A stretch of 64,000 nt of DNA, from contig JAETRR010000014.1 of assembly GCA_021770065.1 (NCBI GenBank), positions 25,011-89,010 of the forward strand. The letters run 5' to 3'. The translations under genes were made by a program, and so were the position numbers. Positions 26,164-35,571 of the stretch are shown here, one piece after another (positions within the stretch are counted from its first letter, which is position 1; every line of letters starts with the position of its first letter). The notes beneath the pieces were generated by a model. The model did no database searches and was not told where the DNA came from. It saw only the letters and a program-made list of their open reading frames with translations. This DNA comes from Lachnoclostridium sp. (GTDB lineage Bacteria > Bacillota > Clostridia > Lachnospirales > Lachnospiraceae).

Positions 26164-26892
26164 ATGATAAGAGACATTCTTGACACACACACCCATACCC
26201 TGGCCAGCGGACATGCCTACAGCACGATCCGGGAAAATGCCCATGCAGCGGCTGAAAAGGGGCTTGAGTTATTGGCAATCACTGAGCATGCTCCTAGATT
26301 GTGGGGAAGCTGCCAGAGCATTTATTTCCAAAATCTGCGTGTGGTAGACCGCAGCGCATACGAGACAGAGCTTCTGATGGGAGCAGAGTTAAATATTCTG
26401 GACGAACAGGGAACCGTGGACTTGGAACTTCGATCTTTAAAGCAGATGGACATTGCCATAGCAAGCCTTCATGTTCCCTGTATCCGTCCCGGAAGCAGGG
26501 AATTTAACACCCAGGCCTGCATCAACGCCATGAAAAATCCCTATGTCAGCATTTTGGGACATCCCGATGATGCACGTTACCCTGTGGATTTTCGGGCACT
26601 GGTTCAGGCGGCAAAGGAGTACGGCGTGCTTCTGGAACTCAATAACAGCTCCCTTCGCCCGGGCAGCTCCAGGAAAAATGCCAGGGACATGGATATGGAA
26701 ATGCTGAAGCTCTGCATGGAATACAAGGCGCCCATTGTCATGGGAAGCGATGCCCATGTAGATTCGGATGTGGGACGTCACGATGAAGCATTACAGCTTC
26801 TGGAGGAAATGAATTTCCCGGAGGAGCTGGTAGTCAACCGTTCTGTGGAAGAGCTGAAGAAATACTTGAACCGCGGCAGAAATAATAAGTAA
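26164..26892 (+). CDS. PHP-domain phosphatase, YcdX-like
   Basis: 242 residues, the usual length. Metal-binding motifs of the PHP fold occur in order: DTHTHTLASGHAYST, ITEHAPRL, GAELNI, ASLHVP, ILGHPDDARYP and VMGSDAHVDSDVG. A small trinuclear-metal phosphatase is expected; the substrate is unknown. The ATG at 26164 is chosen because AGGAGA lies seven bases before it. It stands apart from its neighbours, with a terminator upstream. Confidence 0.88.
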   Translation: MIRDILDTHTHTLASGHAYSTIRENAHAAAEKGLELLAITEHAPRLWGSCQSIYFQNLRVVDRSAYETELLMGAELNILDEQGTVDLELRSLKQMDIAIASLHVPCIRPGSREFNTQACINAMKNPYVSILGHPDDARYPVDFRALVQAAKEYGVLLELNNSSLRPGSSRKNARDMDMEMLKLCMEYKAPIVMGSDAHVDSDVGRHDEALQLLEEMNFPEELVVNRSVEELKKYLNRGRNNK

Positions 26893-27005
26893 AACAGTAG
26901 ACTTCAAGATTTTACTGTGCTAAAATATCTATATAAATTGACGTAACGAATAAGTGGATAAACCGTTACAAGTTTTTTGAATTGTCTGTATAGAAGGAGA
27001 GAGCC

Positions 27006-27311
27006 GTGAATAAGAAGATAAAGACCGAAGCCGTTGATTTTTTGTTTGAGGCTATACTAAGCCTGGAGAATAAAGAGGAGTGCTACACTTTTTTTGAGGA
27101 TGTCTGTACCATCAATGAACTGTTGTCTCTGTCACAGCGCTTCGAGGTGGCAAAGATGCTCCGGGAGCAGAAAACCTATCTGGAGATTGCAGAAAAGACA
27201 GGCGCTTCCACAGCCACTATCAGCAGGGTGAACCGCTCCTTGAATTACGGGAATGACGGGTACGATCTGGTCTTTGGGCGGATTGGGGAAAAGGCAGAGC
27301 AGATGCGGTGA
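27006..27311 (+). CDS. TrpR-related regulator, YerC/YecD family
   Basis: 101 residues starting at GTG, with GGAGAG seven bases upstream. The helix-turn-helix is in the second half (TYLEIAEKTGASTATISRVN), and the N-terminal part (FEDVCTINELLSLSQRFEVA) is the usual YerC block. It is a small DNA-binding protein of the TrpR fold; its targets in Firmicutes are not established. Terminator downstream at 27357. Confidence 0.9.
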   Translation: MNKKIKTEAVDFLFEAILSLENKEECYTFFEDVCTINELLSLSQRFEVAKMLREQKTYLEIAEKTGASTATISRVNRSLNYGNDGYDLVFGRIGEKAEQMR

Positions 27312-27356
27312 ACAGAAAAAGGTTTTCTGCTGAGAATAACTGTAAGTTTACATAAG

Positions 27357-27401
27357 AAACCCAGGCAGGCTTTGCTTTCCCGAAGTGCTGCCTGGGTTTT
27401 T
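27357..27401. terminator. Terminator after yerC
   Basis: AAACCCAGGCAG pairs with CTGCCTGGGTTT, followed by TTTT. It may also serve the convergent gene at 27431. Confidence 0.8.
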
Positions 27402-27430
27402 AAATGCACAAGAATTTCAGATACATACTG

Positions 27431-28309
27431 CTAGAAAACCGGAATTATCCGACAGAGCGCCCGGATATATTCCGGATCCGTCCCGCAGCAGCCGCCTAAC
27501 AGAGACGCCCCGGCTCTGAACAGTGCTTCCATATGAACGGCAAATTCTTCCGGTTTCATGCTGTATACAGCCTCTCCCGTCTCCGTAATCTTCGGCATCC
27601 CGGCATTGGGCTTGGCGATCACAGGTATGGAGACACGCTCCCGGATTCCGGCGATTACGGCTTCCAGCTGCTCCGGCCCTACGGAGCAGTTACAGCCTAC
27701 GGCGTCCGCTCCTACGGCTTCTAATGCTTCCGCTGCGTCGTAGATATTACCACCGAAGAACAGGCTTCCGTCAGATTCTATGGTTAGGCTGCAGAGGACG
27801 GGAAGATCGCAGACTTCTGCGGCTGCGTCCAGAATAACCATGGTTTCATCGGCGGCCATCATGGTTTCGGCCACAAGGAGATCTACACCGGCTTCGGCCA
27901 GATAAGTTATCTGTTCCTTATAAGCTTCGAACAGTGTATCGTAAGGCATTTCGCCCATCGGCTCCATTAATTTTCCCGTGGTGCTGATATCACCGGCTAC
28001 CAGCGCTCTTCCTGCCGCCGTTTCCCTGGAAATGCGTACCAGTTCATGGTTAAGGCGCTTTGTCTCATGGGCAAGTCCGTGGCTCTCAAGGCTGATGGGG
28101 TTGGCCAGGAAGGTGGGAGCATAAACAATATGGGAACCGGCTTCAATATAGGCATTCTGTAACCGGATCAAAGGCTTTGGATGCTCTGCGATCCACTGCT
28201 CTGAACAGATCCCCCGGGGCATGCCTGCCTTTAGCAGATTGGAACCGGTGGCCCCGTCCAGAATCAGGGGGCCTTTGGTCATTCGCTGTCGAAATTCTTC
28301 TTTTGTCAT
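27431..28309 (-). CDS. Homocysteine S-methyltransferase family protein
   Basis: 292 residues forming a Pfam S-methyl_trans barrel. Zinc ligands are in GCNCSVGPEQ and LGGCCGTDPEY. Early blocks are LILDGATGSNLLKAGMPRG and YAPTFLANP. The length matches the stand-alone homocysteine domain (MmuM-like or the N-terminal domain of MetH), so it would transfer a methyl group to homocysteine using an unidentified donor. The ribosome binding site is AAGGAAT-like. No cobalamin or folate domain is fused. Confidence 0.87.
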   Translation of the reverse strand: MTKEEFRQRMTKGPLILDGATGSNLLKAGMPRGICSEQWIAEHPKPLIRLQNAYIEAGSHIVYAPTFLANPISLESHGLAHETKRLNHELVRISRETAAGRALVAGDISTTGKLMEPMGEMPYDTLFEAYKEQITYLAEAGVDLLVAETMMAADETMVILDAAAEVCDLPVLCSLTIESDGSLFFGGNIYDAAEALEAVGADAVGCNCSVGPEQLEAVIAGIRERVSIPVIAKPNAGMPKITETGEAVYSMKPEEFAVHMEALFRAGASLLGGCCGTDPEYIRALCRIIPVF

Positions 28310-28431
28310 AGAGATTCCTTTCTTTGTGCTGTCTGTTTTTGTTCAGTATAATACAAAAATCAGTCAGGATGCAAGGCTGCTGTTTACTCCCGGGCCGTGC
28401 ACTGCGCTGCACAGCCTGCATGAATTACTGC

Positions 28432-28460
28432 TTGCCAGTAAAAACAGATTGTGCTAGAAT
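28432..28460 (+). promoter_or_regulatory. Promoter of rnpB
   Basis: TTGCCA (28432-28437), a 17-base spacer, TAGAAT (28455-28460); the RNA begins about nine bases downstream. Confidence 0.8.
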
Positions 28461-28468
28461 GGATAACC

Positions 28469-28834
28469 GTAAGTAAGGTAAATGTTCGCGGCTGACAGTG
28501 CCGAAAGGCGTCAGGTGAGGAAAGTCCGGGCTCCATAGGGCAGGATGCCGGATAACGTCCGGTGGAGGCGACTCCAAGGAAAGTGCAGCAGAAATATACC
28601 GCCAGGCAGCTGGTAAGGGTGGAAGGGTAGTGTAAGAGACTACCGCCCGTCTGGTAACAGGCGGGGCATATGTAAACCCCATCCGGAGCAAGACCGAAAC
28701 GAAACGCGCGTCCTGGGTGACAGGATGCTTTAGGCCGGCCCGGCTGTTTCAGGTGGGTCGCTTGACTCTGCCGGTGACGGCAGAGCTAGATAGATGAACA
28801 TTCATGACATAACCCGGCTTATCGCCTTGCTTAC
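28469..28834 (+). ncRNA. rnpB: RNase P RNA
   Basis: About 366 nt. The conserved 5' core GAGGAAAGTCCGGGCTCC lies at about 28507-28525, followed by GAAAGTGCAGCAGAAATATA, the universal AGACCGAAACGAAACGC-type segment near 28690, and the 3' core AACCCGGCTTAT near 28811. P1 is closed by GTAAGTAAGG at the 5' end and CCTTGCTTAC at the 3' end, which fix the ends. Confidence 0.97.
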
Positions 28835-28887
28835 TCCAAAATCGTTTTATGCCGTAAAGATGTGTCTTACGGCAGAGTGATGACGAT

Positions 28888-28953
28888 AAAAAAGAATTTC
28901 TTTCCGGTACAAAGGGTTTATGCGCCTGCACATTCGGAAGGGAATTCTTTTTT
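28888..28953. terminator. Long hairpin downstream of rnpB
   Basis: AAAAAAGAATTTCTTTCCGG pairs imperfectly with TCGGAAGGGAATTCTTTTTT. It lies between rnpB and the convergent gene at 28977. Confidence 0.7.
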
Positions 28954-28976
28954 ACGTATATGTCTGAATTTTACGT

Positions 28977-29357
28977 CTATTCATCATCCCCGTCATCCGG
29001 GTCAAATTCCGGCATAGCTCCGATATTCTGCGTGTTCAGCGTCCGGCGCTTTAAGCGCTGCTCCTCCGACTGCTCCAGAATAAAGTCCTTTACGGCCCGG
29101 GCATTCCTGATATGCTGAAGTTCAAGTCTTGGATGGGTAATGTCTCCGGTATTGCAGACTACGGTCCCCAGGCCGAACATCCGCTCAAACAGGCTGGAAT
29201 TGAGGGTGACATCCTGAATCTTGTACATGTAGCAGTCATTTTCCTTATGATTCAAAAAGCCTTCATTGATAGTGAGAACTTCCGGTCTGACTGTATAAGT
29301 GGTGAAAGTCAAGGGCAGGCCGAAGAAGACCCATCTTTTTTTCTCTTTAAATTCCAT
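28977..29357 (-). CDS. PH-domain (bPH2-type) protein
   Basis: 126 residues from an ATG preceded by AGGAGA. The first 90 residues look like a bacterial PH domain ([50 protein letters not shown]). The C-terminus is acidic ([11 protein letters not shown]). No membrane segments, unlike YdbS-type proteins. Function unknown. Confidence 0.78.
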   Translation of the reverse strand: MEFKEKKRWVFFGLPLTFTTYTVRPEVLTINEGFLNHKENDCYMYKIQDVTLNSSLFERMFGLGTVVCNTGDITHPRLELQHIRNARAVKDFILEQSEEQRLKRRTLNTQNIGAMPEFDPDDGDDE

Positions 29358-29482
29358 ACGTATTTCTCCTTTCCGCACATGGATTCCTCTCCTTATTACT
29401 ATATCTGAAAAACTTCTTTTTTGCAAAATAATTTTATTGAAATCCACTTCGGTTTGATGTAACATAGTACAGGAATATTTAG

Positions 29483-29537
29483 CAACCGGTACAGCCTTGC
29501 ACAAAGAAACAGGGCTGTATCTGACAGATGTTTTTCA
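29483..29537 (+). promoter_or_regulatory. Possible attenuator hairpin in the pyrB leader
   Basis: TACAGCC pairs with GGCTGTA across about 15 bases, and a TTTTT run follows some 15 bases on, ahead of pyrB. No PyrR-binding motif was recognised, so this is a weak call. Confidence 0.3.
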
Positions 29538-29600
29538 CTCATGGAAAACTGCTCTCGTTTTAAGGCTTTTGAGGGTTTTCCGGAAAATGATGGAGGTATT

Positions 29601-30518
29601 ATGAGACATTTGATGAGCCCCTTGGATTTTTCCGTGGAGGAGCTTGGCCGTCTTCTTGATTTGGCCAGGAATATTGAGAAAAATCCGGCAAAATATGCAC
29701 ATGCCTGTGACGGAAAGGTTCTGGCAACCCTGTTCTATGAACCGAGTACCAGGACGAGGCTGAGCTTTGAATCGGCGATGATTCATCTGGGCGGCCAGGT
29801 CCTTGGCTTCTCCAGTGCGGCGTCCAGCTCGGCGGCAAAGGGAGAAAGTGTTTCCGACACAATTCGTATGATTTCCTGTTACGCTGATATCTGCGCTATG
29901 CGGCATCCCAAAGAAGGAGCTCCCATGGTGGCGACAGCGGTTTCTTCTATTCCTGTGATCAATGCCGGCGACGGCGGACATCAGCATCCCACTCAGACAC
30001 TTACCGATTTGATGACGATTCGATCTCTCAAGGGGCGTTTGGACCACTTGACGATTGGTTTGTGCGGTGATTTGAAGTTTGGCCGGACGGTGCATTCTCT
30101 GATTAATGCGCTGGTTCGGTATGAGGATATTTCTTTTGTGTTTATTTCGCCGGAGGAGCTGCGCATTCCGGGATACATCCGGGAGGATGTGCTGGATGAG
30201 AAGGGCGTGCCTTATAAAGAGGTAGAGCGCCTGGAGGATGTGATTGGAAGCCTTGATCTTCTGTATATGACGAGGGTGCAGAGGGAGCGGTTTTTTAATG
30301 AAGAGGATTATGTGAGATTGAAGGATTTTTATATTCTGGATAAGGCGAAGATGGAACTGGCCGGTCCGGATATGCTGGTTCTGCATCCGCTTCCCAGGGT
30401 GAATGAGATATCTGTGGAGGTGGACAGTGATCCGAGAGCCGCTTATTTCAGACAGGTGCAGTTTGGGGTTTATGTGCGTATGGCTTTGATCCTTACGCTG
30501 CTGGAGGTGAATGTGTAA
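29601..30518 (+). CDS. pyrB: Aspartate carbamoyltransferase catalytic subunit
   Basis: 305 residues, normal length. It makes carbamoyl aspartate in pyrimidine synthesis. The carbamoyl-phosphate motif is [16 protein letters not shown]; the aspartate-domain blocks are [20 protein letters not shown] and [17 protein letters not shown] lies four bases before the ATG. The reading frame is open upstream to 29541, but [11 protein letters not shown] is the usual family start. The stop overlaps the start of pyrI by one base. Confidence 0.96.
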   Translation: MRHLMSPLDFSVEELGRLLDLARNIEKNPAKYAHACDGKVLATLFYEPSTRTRLSFESAMIHLGGQVLGFSSAASSSAAKGESVSDTIRMISCYADICAMRHPKEGAPMVATAVSSIPVINAGDGGHQHPTQTLTDLMTIRSLKGRLDHLTIGLCGDLKFGRTVHSLINALVRYEDISFVFISPEELRIPGYIREDVLDEKGVPYKEVERLEDVIGSLDLLYMTRVQRERFFNEEDYVRLKDFYILDKAKMELAGPDMLVLHPLPRVNEISVEVDSDPRAAYFRQVQFGVYVRMALILTLLEVNV

Positions 30519-30955
30519 TGGCGAGTATTTTGAATGTCGGCAGGATTGCGGAGGGGTTTGTGCTGGATCATATTCAGGCCGGGAAGAGTATGGAGATCTA
30601 TAAGTATCTGAACCTGGATAAACTGGATTGTACGGTGGCTATTATTAAGAATGCCCGGAGTGCGAAGATGGGGAAGAAGGACATTATGAAGATTGAGTGT
30701 CCGATTGACTACATAGATTTGGAGGTTCTGGGGTTTATTGATCATAATATTACGGTGAATATTGTGAAGGATGAGGAGATTGTAGAGAAGATGGCGCTGG
30801 CGCTTCCGAAGGAGATTCGGAATATTATCCGGTGCAGGAATCCCAGGTGTATTACTTCGATTGAGCAGGAGCTTGATCATGTGTTTCTTTTGACGAATGA
30901 GGAGAAGGAGATTTATCGGTGTAAGTATTGTGAGGAGAAGTATAAGAAGAAGTAA
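30518..30955 (+). CDS. pyrI: Aspartate carbamoyltransferase regulatory subunit
   Basis: 145 residues. The allosteric domain comes first (VGRIAEGFVLDHIQAGKSME), and the C-terminal domain has four zinc cysteines (CRNPRC ... CKYCEEKYKKK). It pairs with PyrB to make an allosteric holoenzyme of the enterobacterial type. It starts on TAATG with the pyrB stop, so the two are translationally coupled. Confidence 0.96.
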   Translation: MASILNVGRIAEGFVLDHIQAGKSMEIYKYLNLDKLDCTVAIIKNARSAKMGKKDIMKIECPIDYIDLEVLGFIDHNITVNIVKDEEIVEKMALALPKEIRNIIRCRNPRCITSIEQELDHVFLLTNEEKEIYRCKYCEEKYKKK

Positions 30956-30971
30956 GGGATAGGGGGTGGAC

Positions 30972-31226
30972 GAGGAACAGCCCCAAAGTCCGCCGGTATT
31001 TCCATATCCTCAGCAATAAGGAATCCTCCCGCTTTGCGGGCCCCTCCTTATCACAACTGTTCGGACGGTTCTCGTACACGCTGTCTGCTCTGTACGAACA
31101 TTGCTTTGAGTGTTCTTGAAAGGCTTTTTGGTTTTGTCAGCATTGTTCGTCCATATCAGACAACATGTACGCGAACAGCCGGACACTGGATATCGGAAAT
31201 ACCGGCGGACTTTGGGGCTGTTCCTC
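30972..31226. repeat. Long inverted-repeat element (element B)
   Basis: The outer arms GAGGAACAGCCCCAAAGTCC and its complement at 31207-31226 are perfect. The inside carries GGACGGTTCTCGTACACGCT, CTGTCTGCTCTGT and, toward the other end, GTACGCGAACAGCCGGACAC, the central sequence of the element at 23249 in reverse orientation. A small nested hairpin (CCTCCCGCTTTGCGGGCCCC-like) lies near 31025-31050. It fills the gap between the convergent pyrI and vanT racemase genes. Confidence 0.8.
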
Positions 31227-31240
31227 TGACTTTGGAGGAG

Positions 31241-32392
31241 TTATTCTTCGCGGATGCTCAGGCGGCATAGAAGTTCGTTGGTGATGGTTCCGGCGGCTTC
31301 GGCCAGGTTTTCGGCGCGGAGGGTGTGGGTGCCGTTGGTTCCTATGATGGTGACGATGTCGCCGGGACGGGCTTCGGGAATCTGGGTGACGTCTATGACC
31401 ATCTGATCCATGCAGATGTTTCCGATGATGTGGGTTTTCCGGCCGCGGACGAGGACGGGGATCTGCTGGTTGGAAAGACTGCGCGGCAGGCCGTCGGCGT
31501 AACCGATGGTGACGGCGGCGATGCGCATGGGGGCCCCGGCGCGGAAGTTTCGGCCGTAGCTGACGGTTTCGCCGGGCTGAAGCTCTTTGATGACGGCGAT
31601 TCGGGCATGGAGGGAGAGGACGGGACGCAGGGGGAGTATATTCATTAGCCCGGGTTCGGGGCTGCTGTAGCAGCCGTACATGGCGATGCCGAAGCGGGCG
31701 TATGATACGGGCAGATCCGGGTAGTTTAGGACGCCGTAGCTGCTTTGGAGGTGAAGCTTTCCGGGATTCAGGCCCTGTTCTTTCAGCTGCTCTGTGGTTT
31801 TAAAGAAGGAGGAGATCTGGAGTCTGGTGAAGAGGATGTCTTCCATTTTCTGGCTGTCTGCCACGCAGAGGTGGGAGTACATGCCGAGGATCTGCAGCTT
31901 TTCGCAGGTGAAGAGGGAGGCGATCTCCTGGATGTGATCGGAGCGTTCGCCTAAGCGGTGCATGCCGGTGTCCAGTTTGATGTGGATTTTGACCGGGTAG
32001 CAGGCGGCATCATTCAGGGCGCGGGCATGGGCGCAGTCGGCAGCTGTCTGAATCAGATCGTAGGTGGTGAGCAGGTGGATCTGGCGGGGGGAGGTGTAGC
32101 CCAGTACCAGGATTTCCCCCTGGATTCCGTGAATGCGCAGTTCGACGCCCTCCTGGACGGTGGCGACTGCGAAGGCGCGAATGCCCAGGCGGTTCAGGTA
32201 GGAGGCGGTTGACACTGCTCCGTGGCCGTAGGCATCGGCTTTTACTACGGCCATAAATTCGCAGCCTTTCGGAAGCAGGCTCTGTAGAGTTTCTACATTG
32301 TATTTTAAGTTTTCATAGTGAATTTCTTTCCAGGCTCTCCGGTCGGGAAGCAGGCGGACGATCATGGCGTCCTGGTTGATTTTTGTGATCAT
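31241..32392 (-). CDS. vanT: Serine/alanine racemase, racemase half of a split VanT
   Basis: 383 residues, alanine-racemase fold. The PLP lysine is in AVVKADAYGHGAVS; the second catalytic Tyr is in SYARFGIAMYG; GYADGLPRSLSN and GNICMDQMVIDVT are further family blocks. It would make D-serine (or D-alanine) for the VanG ligase. It has its own ribosome binding site (GAGGGG) and follows the membrane gene at 32508 after 115 bp. In described VanT proteins the two halves are one polypeptide, so this is a split arrangement. Sequence alone cannot exclude a housekeeping alr; the operon position argues for vanT. Confidence 0.85.
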   Translation of the reverse strand: MITKINQDAMIVRLLPDRRAWKEIHYENLKYNVETLQSLLPKGCEFMAVVKADAYGHGAVSTASYLNRLGIRAFAVATVQEGVELRIHGIQGEILVLGYTSPRQIHLLTTYDLIQTAADCAHARALNDAACYPVKIHIKLDTGMHRLGERSDHIQEIASLFTCEKLQILGMYSHLCVADSQKMEDILFTRLQISSFFKTTEQLKEQGLNPGKLHLQSSYGVLNYPDLPVSYARFGIAMYGCYSSPEPGLMNILPLRPVLSLHARIAVIKELQPGETVSYGRNFRAGAPMRIAAVTIGYADGLPRSLSNQQIPVLVRGRKTHIIGNICMDQMVIDVTQIPEARPGDIVTIIGTNGTHTLRAENLAEAAGTITNELLCRLSIREE

Positions 32393-32507
32393 GATAAATT
32401 CCCCTCTCTAAGCAGATATTTAGATGATGTTTGTGTGGTTCTGATTCATTCCTGCGGGCAGCAAGTAAAGCGGACATGGCCCGGTACACTCTCCGCCCGG
32501 AACGGGC

Positions 32508-33554
32508 TCACTTTGTGCTGCGTTTTATGACAGCCTTGGACTTTTTGTGAGGGACGGTTCGTTTGGGAAGCAATGTGGGAAGTTTAGTCAAAATCAGCGC
32601 CCCTATAAAGGAAGAAGCAGCTGCAGCCGCGTAATGCGCCAGACTGTTATCCACAAAAAAAGCCAGTTTTGTCACTTTTGCTCCGCCCCTCACGAGAATG
32701 ATAAAGAGCGGATGAAGCAGATAAATGAACAAAGGCAAATCTTTGGGAAAGGTTTTCTTCTGCTCCTCTCTGCGGTCCTCTAACAGAGCCGAAAACAGGA
32801 AATACATCACCGGCAGCAGGAAAAGATACATGCTGTCATGCCTCTGTGTCTCCAGAAGCTTTAACAGAATTCCTTCTCCCAGAAGCAATCCGGAGGTGAT
32901 GCCCAGAGCTCCGAGGCACAGGGCATAAGAGGGACGGCGCCGTGTGACCGCATAGCCCAGAAACAGAAAGATCGGCGTGTAAAATAATCCGTTCCGGGTG
33001 TATTCAAAAACATGAAACAATCCCTGGTAGATGACAGATACAAAGGACCCTTCCGGAATCAGTCCGTAATAGCTGTCTCCGAACAGTCCCACCGCATAGA
33101 GCAGTCCGCAGACTGCGCCTGCAGCCGGCAGGGGCAGGGAGCGCAGCAGCAGAAAGATCACGGCGAAGCCCAGGATCAGAGCCGGAAGATACCACAGGTG
33201 GTAAAAGGTTCCGTCAAGAAAAATCATTTTCAGGATCGAGATGATACCTGCGCCCTTGAAATGTCCGGCGTAAATCCCCACAGGGAGATAAAGAACCATG
33301 GAAATCAGATAAATAAGTCCGATGCGTTTCAAGTAAGACCATCCGTATGCCGCGTCCTCCAGAGCCTTTGGCAGAACAAAGTACCCCGTTACCATGAAAA
33401 AGAAGGGGACTGCCGTACGGGCCAGAACTCTTGTCAGGATATAGTCGGCTTCCGGGCTTAAGGAGGTCAGAGGCGAGGTGTGAATGGCAATAACCAAAAA
33501 GGCGGCCAGAAGCTTGAAGCGGTCAATTGCAGGGTAATAGTATTTTTGCGTCAT
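32508..33554 (-). CDS. vanT: Membrane acyltransferase-3-like protein, membrane half of a split VanT
   Basis: 348 residues with about ten membrane segments. The start MTQKYYYPAIDRFKLLAAFL, followed by VIAIHTSP and FFFMVTGYFVLP, matches the acyltransferase-3-type membrane domain of VanT, thought to help supply serine to the racemase. It ends in a basic tail (KRTVPHKKSKAVIKRSTK), where known VanT proteins continue into the racemase. The ATG at 33554 follows GGAGGT with six bases between and lies two bases after the vanXY stop. Confidence 0.85.
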   Translation of the reverse strand: MTQKYYYPAIDRFKLLAAFLVIAIHTSPLTSLSPEADYILTRVLARTAVPFFFMVTGYFVLPKALEDAAYGWSYLKRIGLIYLISMVLYLPVGIYAGHFKGAGIISILKMIFLDGTFYHLWYLPALILGFAVIFLLLRSLPLPAAGAVCGLLYAVGLFGDSYYGLIPEGSFVSVIYQGLFHVFEYTRNGLFYTPIFLFLGYAVTRRRPSYALCLGALGITSGLLLGEGILLKLLETQRHDSMYLFLLPVMYFLFSALLEDRREEQKKTFPKDLPLFIYLLHPLFIILVRGGAKVTKLAFFVDNSLAHYAAAAASSFIGALILTKLPTLLPKRTVPHKKSKAVIKRSTK

Positions 33555-33556
33555 AG

Positions 33557-34318
33557 CTACCTCCAAAGGGTGAAGATAAAGCCTTCCCGGTTGTCTCCGG
33601 ACACCTGGAAGGGCAGGTACCCGGGGAGGTGTATCTCGGTCAGCTCGTCCTCTGCCTTCTTATAAAAAAGTTCAAAGCTCTTATTTTCCACATGGACTTT
33701 CAAGTGGCGGCCTTCATAGGGGAATTCCCTTAAGTAATCCAGATATTCTTCCAGGCAGAAGCCGTGAGCGTCCATAATGGAGGCATGGGGAAGTCCCACA
33801 TACCGGAAATGCCAGGGCTCCGGAGCAATTCCCGTCCGTGCTTCTTTTCCTGCCTGATACCGCTCCACAAAACCATACGAGGCTGCTTTGCTCCGGAAAC
33901 GTCCGCAGATGCCGTCCCTTGGGAGATAGGGGCGCAGAAAGTCTATGGGTTCCCGGTTGAGGGCCAGATCAATGGCAAGTCCCGTCTCGTGTTCGCTGTG
34001 GCCGGGAGAGGCTACATAGCTTTCGGTAAAGTCCTTTCCGAGCTCTTTCAGAGAGGAGGCGTAGATATCCTCCTGTTCCTTCCGGGTGCGGAAGCCGCTG
34101 ACAGGAACCAGCAGGGAGCCGCTTCCTATAGTAGTAAATAATGTCTCGAGAACCAGAGCCGTTTTTCGTTCTAAGAAGACCCGTGAATGCTCTGCTGTTT
34201 CTCTTTCCAGAGGCCGGATCTGTTCCGGCGCAATGGCCTGCCGCAGAGGGTACCGGGCGTTCACCAGAAGCAGGTTCCCCGAATAGACCTGCTCCCGGCA
34301 GAGATTTACCGTTTTCAT
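33557..34318 (-). CDS. vanXY: D,D-peptidase/D,D-carboxypeptidase VanXY
   Basis: 253 residues, the VanY/VanXY (M15B) fold. Zinc and catalytic residues are in SPGHSEHETGLAIDLAL and EPWHFRYVG. The bifunctional enzyme removes D-Ala-D-Ala and trims pentapeptides. No signal peptide, so it is cytoplasmic as known for VanXY. Its ATG overlaps the stop of the ligase gene by four bases. Confidence 0.92.
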   Translation of the reverse strand: MKTVNLCREQVYSGNLLLVNARYPLRQAIAPEQIRPLERETAEHSRVFLERKTALVLETLFTTIGSGSLLVPVSGFRTRKEQEDIYASSLKELGKDFTESYVASPGHSEHETGLAIDLALNREPIDFLRPYLPRDGICGRFRSKAASYGFVERYQAGKEARTGIAPEPWHFRYVGLPHASIMDAHGFCLEEYLDYLREFPYEGRHLKVHVENKSFELFYKKAEDELTEIHLPGYLPFQVSGDNREGFIFTLWR

Positions 34319-35364
34319 GGCTCTACCGCCAGCCGGATCAGAGTATCCACAATCTCTTCAAAGGTCATGCCGATGCCTTTCAGCATATTGGGATAACGGC
34401 TGTGGGAGGTGAAGCCGGGGATTGTATTCACCTCATTGAACACCAGCCGCCCGTCCGGCGTGAGAAAGAGATCCACCCGTGCAAAGCCCTTACAGGAAAG
34501 GATGCGGTAAATGCGTCTGGCTGTTTCCCGGATGCGCTCTGCCGTTTCCGGGCTTACCCGGGCAGGCATGTGAATCCGGGAGGTCTTCAGAGTGTATTTT
34601 TCCGTATAGTCAAAGAAGCCGTCCGAGAGTTCGATTTCGTCCGGCTGCCCCAGGATCAGTTCGTTATTGCCCAGAACGGCGCAGCCTACCTCAAATCCTG
34701 GAATGGCTTCCTCCACAATCACGCAGTCATCGTGGGAGAAGGCGAGGGCGATGGCTTCCTCCAGGTTACCCGGAGTTTCGATCCGGGTGATGCCAAAGGA
34801 GGATCCGGCCTTTACGGGCTTTACAAAAAGAGGATAGGCCAGATGCTCGGTCATGGCAAACTGTTCTGCCTCCGTGGGCATCCGCCGGAAAAGTACGGAT
34901 TTGGGAACCTCAATGCCGTCCAGATTTACCAGGGTGTGGGCAAGATGCTTGTCCATGCCCAGGACTGAGCTTTTCATGCCGCAGCCTGCCACAGGGATAC
35001 CGGCCAGCTCGCACAGCCCCTGAACCGTGCCGTCCTCGCCGTTCTTTCCGTGGAGGACAGGAAAGACGGCGTCCAGACGGATCAGTTCAATCTCACCGCC
35101 GCGCATAAGGTAGAGGCCGTGATCCGTCCGGTTGGGGGAAATCATGGCAGGGAAGCAGTCTGCGGAGGCCCAGGTATCCGCGGGAATCCGGTCTAAATCT
35201 CCCTGGTAGTAGAGCCAGGTGCCTTCACGGGTGATGCCGATCAGATGAACCCGGTATTTTTCCTGATTAATATGTGAAATGACGGAATAGGCGGACTGGA
35301 GAGAAACCTCGTACTCTGTGGAGCAGCCGCCGAATAAGACGGCAATTACTGTTTTATTTTCCAT
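34315..35364 (-). CDS. vanG: D-alanine-D-serine ligase, VanG type
   Basis: 349 residues, ATP-grasp ligase. Blocks include VLFGGCSTEYEVSLQSA, PVLHGKNGEDGTVQGL, FVKPVKAGSSFGIT and FNEVNTIPGFTSHSRYPNML. The specificity loop reads FFDYTEKYTLKTSRI; the EKY segment is the mark of D-Ala-D-Ser (and D-Lac) variants as opposed to housekeeping Ddl. The start is the ATG at 35364, with AAAGGA about 12 bases upstream. A 207-bp gap separates it from vanS, so the resistance genes likely have their own promoter. Confidence 0.93.
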   Translation of the reverse strand: MENKTVIAVLFGGCSTEYEVSLQSAYSVISHINQEKYRVHLIGITREGTWLYYQGDLDRIPADTWASADCFPAMISPNRTDHGLYLMRGGEIELIRLDAVFPVLHGKNGEDGTVQGLCELAGIPVAGCGMKSSVLGMDKHLAHTLVNLDGIEVPKSVLFRRMPTEAEQFAMTEHLAYPLFVKPVKAGSSFGITRIETPGNLEEAIALAFSHDDCVIVEEAIPGFEVGCAVLGNNELILGQPDEIELSDGFFDYTEKYTLKTSRIHMPARVSPETAERIRETARRIYRILSCKGFARVDLFLTPDGRLVFNEVNTIPGFTSHSRYPNMLKGIGMTFEEIVDTLIRLAVEP

Positions 35365-35418
35365 AACAACAACATCCTTTCTCTGTATGTAAAACCCATT
35401 TTCAGCATAGGGTTTCCA

Positions 35419-35456
35419 GGTGACAGCGCCATGACTTTTCGGTGACAGTATTGTCA
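35419..35456 (-). promoter_or_regulatory. Candidate VanR operator upstream of vanG
   Basis: Direct repeats GGTGACAG at 35419-35426 and 35441-35448 (22 bases apart, two helical turns) and an inverted repeat TGACA-GTAT-TGTCA at 35443-35456. They lie between vanS and vanG. Tandem sites at this spacing suit an OmpR-type regulator such as VanR; the assignment is inference. Confidence 0.4.
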
Positions 35457-35571
35457 TAAAAAATCAAGCCTGTACCTGTATGGTATCAGACCTGACGATA
35501 AAAAATCTGTAGATTCTCTGTGTGGAAGCTTAAGAATGACGAAATAAAATATTAATTTTAGGTGGAGAATT

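Noticed and set aside
31241..32392. Calling the racemase a plain housekeeping alr.
   Set aside because: Its position behind vanG, vanXY and the VanT-type membrane gene on the same strand makes VanT function more likely, though not proven.
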